DNA from: Streptomyces sp. ML-6
GTDB lineage: Bacteria > Actinomycetota > Actinomycetes > Streptomycetales > Streptomycetaceae
Assembly: GCF_030116705.1 (NCBI RefSeq)
Contig: NZ_JAOTIK010000001.1
Location: 6,476,501-6,540,500, forward strand
Length of the DNA: 64,000 nucleotides
Direction: 5' to 3'
Shown here: piece after piece, positions 62,101-64,000 of the stretch
How positions within the stretch are numbered: position 1 is the first letter of the stretch
Layout of the letters: each line of letters opens with the position of its first letter
Notes under the pieces: generated by a model
Told to the model about the DNA's origin: nothing
Databases searched by the model: none
The model's input: only the letters and a program-made list of their open reading frames with translations
Program-made: the position numbers and the translations under genes

Positions 62101-62946
62101 CCCGGCACCCGCGAGGAGTGGGTCACCCCGCTGCCCGGCGCCTCCTTCTGGTACGAGAACCACTCGGTGCTCAACGCCGAACAGAACGGCTTCGCGCAGG
62201 AGATGCGCAGCGGCGAGCTGGACTACACGGCGGGCCGCACCTACCCCGCCCAGTGGTTCGCCCCGGTCGTCCGCCCGCGGCTGGGCACCGGCTACTGGGG
62301 TCCGTTCCGGTCCGTGTACAACGACATCCAGTTCAACCTCACGCCGTGGACGGACTCGGGCGCCGGTCACTCGGGCGCCATGCCGGAGGACGAGTACGAC
62401 ACCACCTCCACCGCCTTCTACCAGGGCGACACCCTGATCAAGAAGGTCGCGGGCCGGGCCGGGTTCGCCTGGGACGTCGCGCCGGAGCGGCTGCCGTACC
62501 GGCTCGTGCTCGACTCCACCCGGGACGGCGAGGTGTGGAAGACGTCCACCCGTACCCACACCGAGTGGAACTTCGTCTCGGGCGCCCTGGACGAGAACGG
62601 CCCCTTCCAGGCCGACATCCCGATGCTCCAGCTGGACTACGCCGTCGACACCGACCTCGCCGGTGACGTGAAGGCGGGCCGGTGGACCGAGGTCGGGCTC
62701 TCCTCGGGCACGCAGGAGTGGCTGGACGGCGCGGTGAAGGCCACGAAGGCCTCGCTGTCGGTCAGCTACGACGACGGGAGGACCTGGGAGGCGGCGCAGC
62801 TGCGCAAGGACGCGGCCGGTTCCTGGACCGCCCGGTTCAAGACCCCGAAGAAGGCCGGTGGGTTCGTCTCGCTCAGGGCGCACGCCGAGGCGGCCGACGG
62901 GCTGGCCGTCGACCAGGAGATCATCCGGGCGTTCGGTCTGAAGTGA
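59191..62946 (+). CDS. Large secreted S8 (subtilisin-like) protease, paralogue of 27492
   Basis: A 1251-aa exported serine protease. Signal peptide 1-45 (RRALLVATSVALVSGALLPV to ASA) is followed by a propeptide region. The triad is D247 (VAVLDTGIDATHPDVKD), H279 (HGHGTHVAS) and S452 (GTSMATPHVAG). Asn is in AAGNAYG, an unusual oxyanion region where most relatives have NSG. A PA-like insertion (GAGALFVVNDGDGVLMES) and beta-sandwich domains follow, ending YDDGRTWEAAQL. It has the same architecture and length as the protease at 27492. A strong terminator follows. Confidence 0.92.
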   Translation: MTSTSSSASGRARPVRAGRRALLVATSVALVSGALLPVTGSASAADRPGATGRQAAAPVKEYDITLLTGDVVHYTDGVGNQDTVTVDRPDGAVGGVRVQQAGDDLYVLPDEAGALLAAGKLDRRLFNVRVLAEMGYDDRRSDGIPLIATYPASRSRSLPAAPRGAERTRTLASIHGAALKADKDTARSFWNDISRTPKARSLDNGIAELWLDGRAEAVLKDSVPQVNAPQAWAAGYDGKGTKVAVLDTGIDATHPDVKDRVLEARSFVPGEEVVDKHGHGTHVASTIAGSGAASGGANKGVAPGAGLLVGKVLGDEGSGADSGIIEAMEWAKAEGADVVSMSLGSPVPDDGSDPMSRAVDALSADGGPLFVIAAGNAYGAGTIGAPGSAEKALTVAAVDKRDNRADFSSMGPLVRSHGLKPDLSAPGVDIGAAASQAVPGAEGMYRSMSGTSMATPHVAGAAAILKQRHPDWSGQRIKDALMSSSKRLDAYSPYEQGTGRLDVKAAIDTTIEATGSVAVATYDWPHSPSDPAAERTITYRNTGTKDVTLDLATDTDAEAYTLSTKKLTVPAGSTADAVLSLDPSKVANDTQFSGQVLARDEAGTVVAHTGFALTKEEERYDLTLRLRDRAGKPMDGTVVLGALGDPQIQPVAVSGETTLRLPPGNYTAWTAADVAGDRADSKALAFLAAPEIILDGPDTVTLDASKARKVSVRTPKETETRQLRYDMARTAPDGTVQRDAYQIPLTYDQLWASPTKKVTQGSFSFLTRWRQGEKLIDLTVGGRDVPVAVQGGSPVAESGVQKLRAVFAGNGAAADYRELDVRGRAVVVRRSDAVAPADRLAAAVEAGAGALFVVNDGDGVLMESYTPYGTEAAIPVASVRRLDGERLIETARHGAKLTIEQRKFARYVYDLVDRHDGVVPDRSLEFAPAARRLAKVENTFYGHKDVLGGGYRYDIPDYGPGIGFEEYEKFPGTREEWVTPLPGASFWYENHSVLNAEQNGFAQEMRSGELDYTAGRTYPAQWFAPVVRPRLGTGYWGPFRSVYNDIQFNLTPWTDSGAGHSGAMPEDEYDTTSTAFYQGDTLIKKVAGRAGFAWDVAPERLPYRLVLDSTRDGEVWKTSTRTHTEWNFVSGALDENGPFQADIPMLQLDYAVDTDLAGDVKAGRWTEVGLSSGTQEWLDGAVKATKASLSVSYDDGRTWEAAQLRKDAAGSWTARFKTPKKAGGFVSLRAHAEAADGLAVDQEIIRAFGLK

Positions 62947-62988
62947 CCTGCTGAGCACCGCTGGGCACCACTGAGCACCGCACCCGAA

Positions 62989-63026
62989 GCGGCCGCGCAC
63001 CCCCTCGCCCGGGGGTGCGCGGCCGC
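62989..63026 (+). terminator. Rho-independent terminator before the urease operon
   Basis: A perfect 16-bp stem, GCGGCCGCGCACCCCC (62989-63004) with GGGGGTGCGCGGCCGC (63011-63026), has a 6-nt loop and is followed by ACTTTTTA. The region 63027-63210 then holds the presumed urease promoter, in notably AT-richer DNA; I see no certain box. Confidence 0.9.
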
Positions 63027-63210
63027 ACTTTTTACACTCCCTTGATGATCAAAATTTGTCCACTTTGCCCGTATATGGTGGTCGATAAGGATAGAAAGGG
63101 ACTTATCGCGGTGCGGTGCGAGTTGCCACAACGCTGCCGGGAGGCTTATAAGAGGAGCGTGGTCCAGGCGATTCCGGGAATTCCGGGGAATGCCGCCATG
63201 GAGGTTTCCC

Positions 63211-63513
63211 ATGTTTCTCACTCCGTCCGACACGGAGAAATTGCTGCTGAGTGTTGCCGGAATGGTCGCCCGTGACCGACTGGGCCGGGGCGTACGGCTC
63301 AATTACCCCGAGGCGGTCGCCCTGCTCTCCTGCTGGGCGATGGAACGCGCCCGCGAAGGGGCCCGCGTCAGTGATCTCATGAGCGCGGGAAGAAACGTTC
63401 TCACCCGCGGTGACGTGCTCGAAGGTGTTCCCGAGATGCTGCATGACGTTCAGGTCGAAGCGACCTTCCCGGACGGGCGCAAGCTCGTCACGATCACCTC
63501 GCCGATCCCATGA
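63211..63513 (+). CDS. ureA: Urease gamma subunit
   Basis: A 100-aa subunit of urease, the nickel enzyme that hydrolyses urea to ammonia and CO2. Hallmarks are [37 protein letters not shown] and [20 protein letters not shown]. Normal length. The ATG follows GGAGG. The stop overlaps the next start by four bases. Confidence 0.97.
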   Translation: MFLTPSDTEKLLLSVAGMVARDRLGRGVRLNYPEAVALLSCWAMERAREGARVSDLMSAGRNVLTRGDVLEGVPEMLHDVQVEATFPDGRKLVTITSPIP

Positions 63514-63926
63514 TCCCCGGCGAGATCCGGACCGGTCCCGGTGAACTGAAAATAAATGACACACGAACCCAGATTTTCCTGACCGTGGTGAACGACGGCG
63601 ACCGGCCCATTCAGATCGGCTCGCATCTGCATTTCCCCGACGCGAATCCCGCGCTTTCCTTCGACCGCTCCCTGGCCCAGGGATTTCGGCTCGACATTCC
63701 GTCCGGAACTTCGCTGCGTTTCGAGCCCGGAGTCGGCGCCGAGGTCGCCCTCGTCGAACTGGGCGGACTCCGGAAGGTGCCCGGCATCCTCGTGCCCGGC
63801 GACCGGGCCGCGCGGACGGACGCCCCGCGGACCGCATGCACGGACGACCCGGGGACCGCAGAAACGGACGACCCCCAGACCGCGGAAACGGACGACCCGG
63901 GGACCGCGGAAACGGAGGAGCGCTGA
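63510..63926 (+). CDS. ureB: Urease beta subunit with a repetitive acidic tail
   Basis: A 138-aa subunit; normal beta subunits are about 100-105 aa. The core (1-95) is typical: [35 protein letters not shown] and [12 protein letters not shown]. After about residue 105 there is an added tail of repeated TAETDDP-type units encoded by a 24-bp tandem repeat. The ATG overlaps the ureA stop (ATGA). The tail would project from the oligomer; function unknown. Confidence 0.95.
   Translation: MIPGEIRTGPGELKINDTRTQIFLTVVNDGDRPIQIGSHLHFPDANPALSFDRSLAQGFRLDIPSGTSLRFEPGVGAEVALVELGGLRKVPGILVPGDRAARTDAPRTACTDDPGTAETDDPQTAETDDPGTAETEER
63831..63923 (+). repeat. 24-bp tandem repeat in the 3' end of ureB
   Basis: Units begin with ACCGC at 63831, 63855, 63879 and 63903; the last is incomplete. 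They encode repeats of the type TAETDDPG. A more degenerate copy precedes them. Unit number is likely to vary between strains. Confidence 0.88.
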
Positions 63927-63927
63927 C

Positions 63928-64000
63928 ATGGCACGCATGACCCGCGCCGCCTACGCGGCGCTGTACGGCCCCACCACCGGCGACCGCGTCCGCCTCGCCG
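63928..64000 (+). CDS. ureC: Urease alpha subunit, N-terminal part
   Basis: Only the first 24 residues are visible, MARMTRAAYAALYGPTTGDR and four more, which match the conserved N-terminus of the catalytic alpha subunit that carries the nickel site. One base separates it from the ureB stop. The gene runs off the right edge. Confidence 0.93.
   Translation, partial: MARMTRAAYAALYGPTTGDRVRLA

Overview
This is high-GC actinobacterial DNA, almost certainly Streptomyces. The codons are strongly GC-biased, GTG and TTG starts are frequent, a rare TTA codon occurs in one gene, and there is a chaplin/rodlin locus of the kind that coats aerial hyphae. I saw no rRNA, tRNA, insertion sequence, prophage or CRISPR array. 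The window reads as ordinary chromosome with several substrate-utilisation clusters.

Left part (1-16 kb). The window opens inside a ferredoxin-type nitrite/sulfite reductase gene, preceded by a 27-residue leader peptide with a cysteine codon near its end and an attenuator-like hairpin. Then come a GNAT acetyltransferase, a GAF-domain regulator, an AidB-type acyl-CoA dehydrogenase, a YihY/BrkB membrane protein, a Trypco1-domain protein and an AraC regulator next to a VOC protein. A beta-oxidation-like set follows (3-hydroxyacyl-CoA dehydrogenase, LysR regulator, thiolase). It is followed by a GntR / FAD monooxygenase / DapA-family lyase group, in which the monooxygenase carries a TTA codon.

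15.9-20.4 kb is a surface-hydrophobicity island: a long, sortase-anchored chaplin, a short chaplin, three rodlins and a small secreted protein. The three rodlins share a promoter-like element of the BldN type.

20.6-34.7 kb holds mostly housekeeping or unassigned genes: DUF5949, a possible leader peptide plus rsgA, an Ada/AlkA-type protein that appears to have lost its catalytic loop, a TPR protein, DUF456, a LuxR-type regulator beside a very large subtilisin-like protease, a degenerate PP2C-like protein and a PoxB-like enzyme.

34.8-46.0 kb is the most coherent system: hydroxyproline catabolism (heterotrimeric D-hydroxyproline dehydrogenase, DapA-family deaminase, hydroxyproline epimerase, OCD-family reductase), a GntR regulator, an Xaa-Pro aminopeptidase and a secreted M9 collagenase. 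The motif GTGACAT recurs in the promoter regions of the operon, the regulator gene and the collagenase gene. This suggests one regulated pathway from extracellular collagen to 2-oxoglutarate.

46.1-64 kb: a barstar/RNase Sa pair, an anti-sigma-type ATPase, a DUF2637 protein, an iron-regulated FhuF-like reductase behind a clear iron box, a second GntR, a TPR-like protein, a PucR regulator divergent from an xdh purine-oxidation operon, a second giant S8 protease, and the start of a urease operon (ureA, ureB with a repetitive acidic tail, ureC cut by the window end). Purine oxidation and urease together suggest nitrogen salvage.
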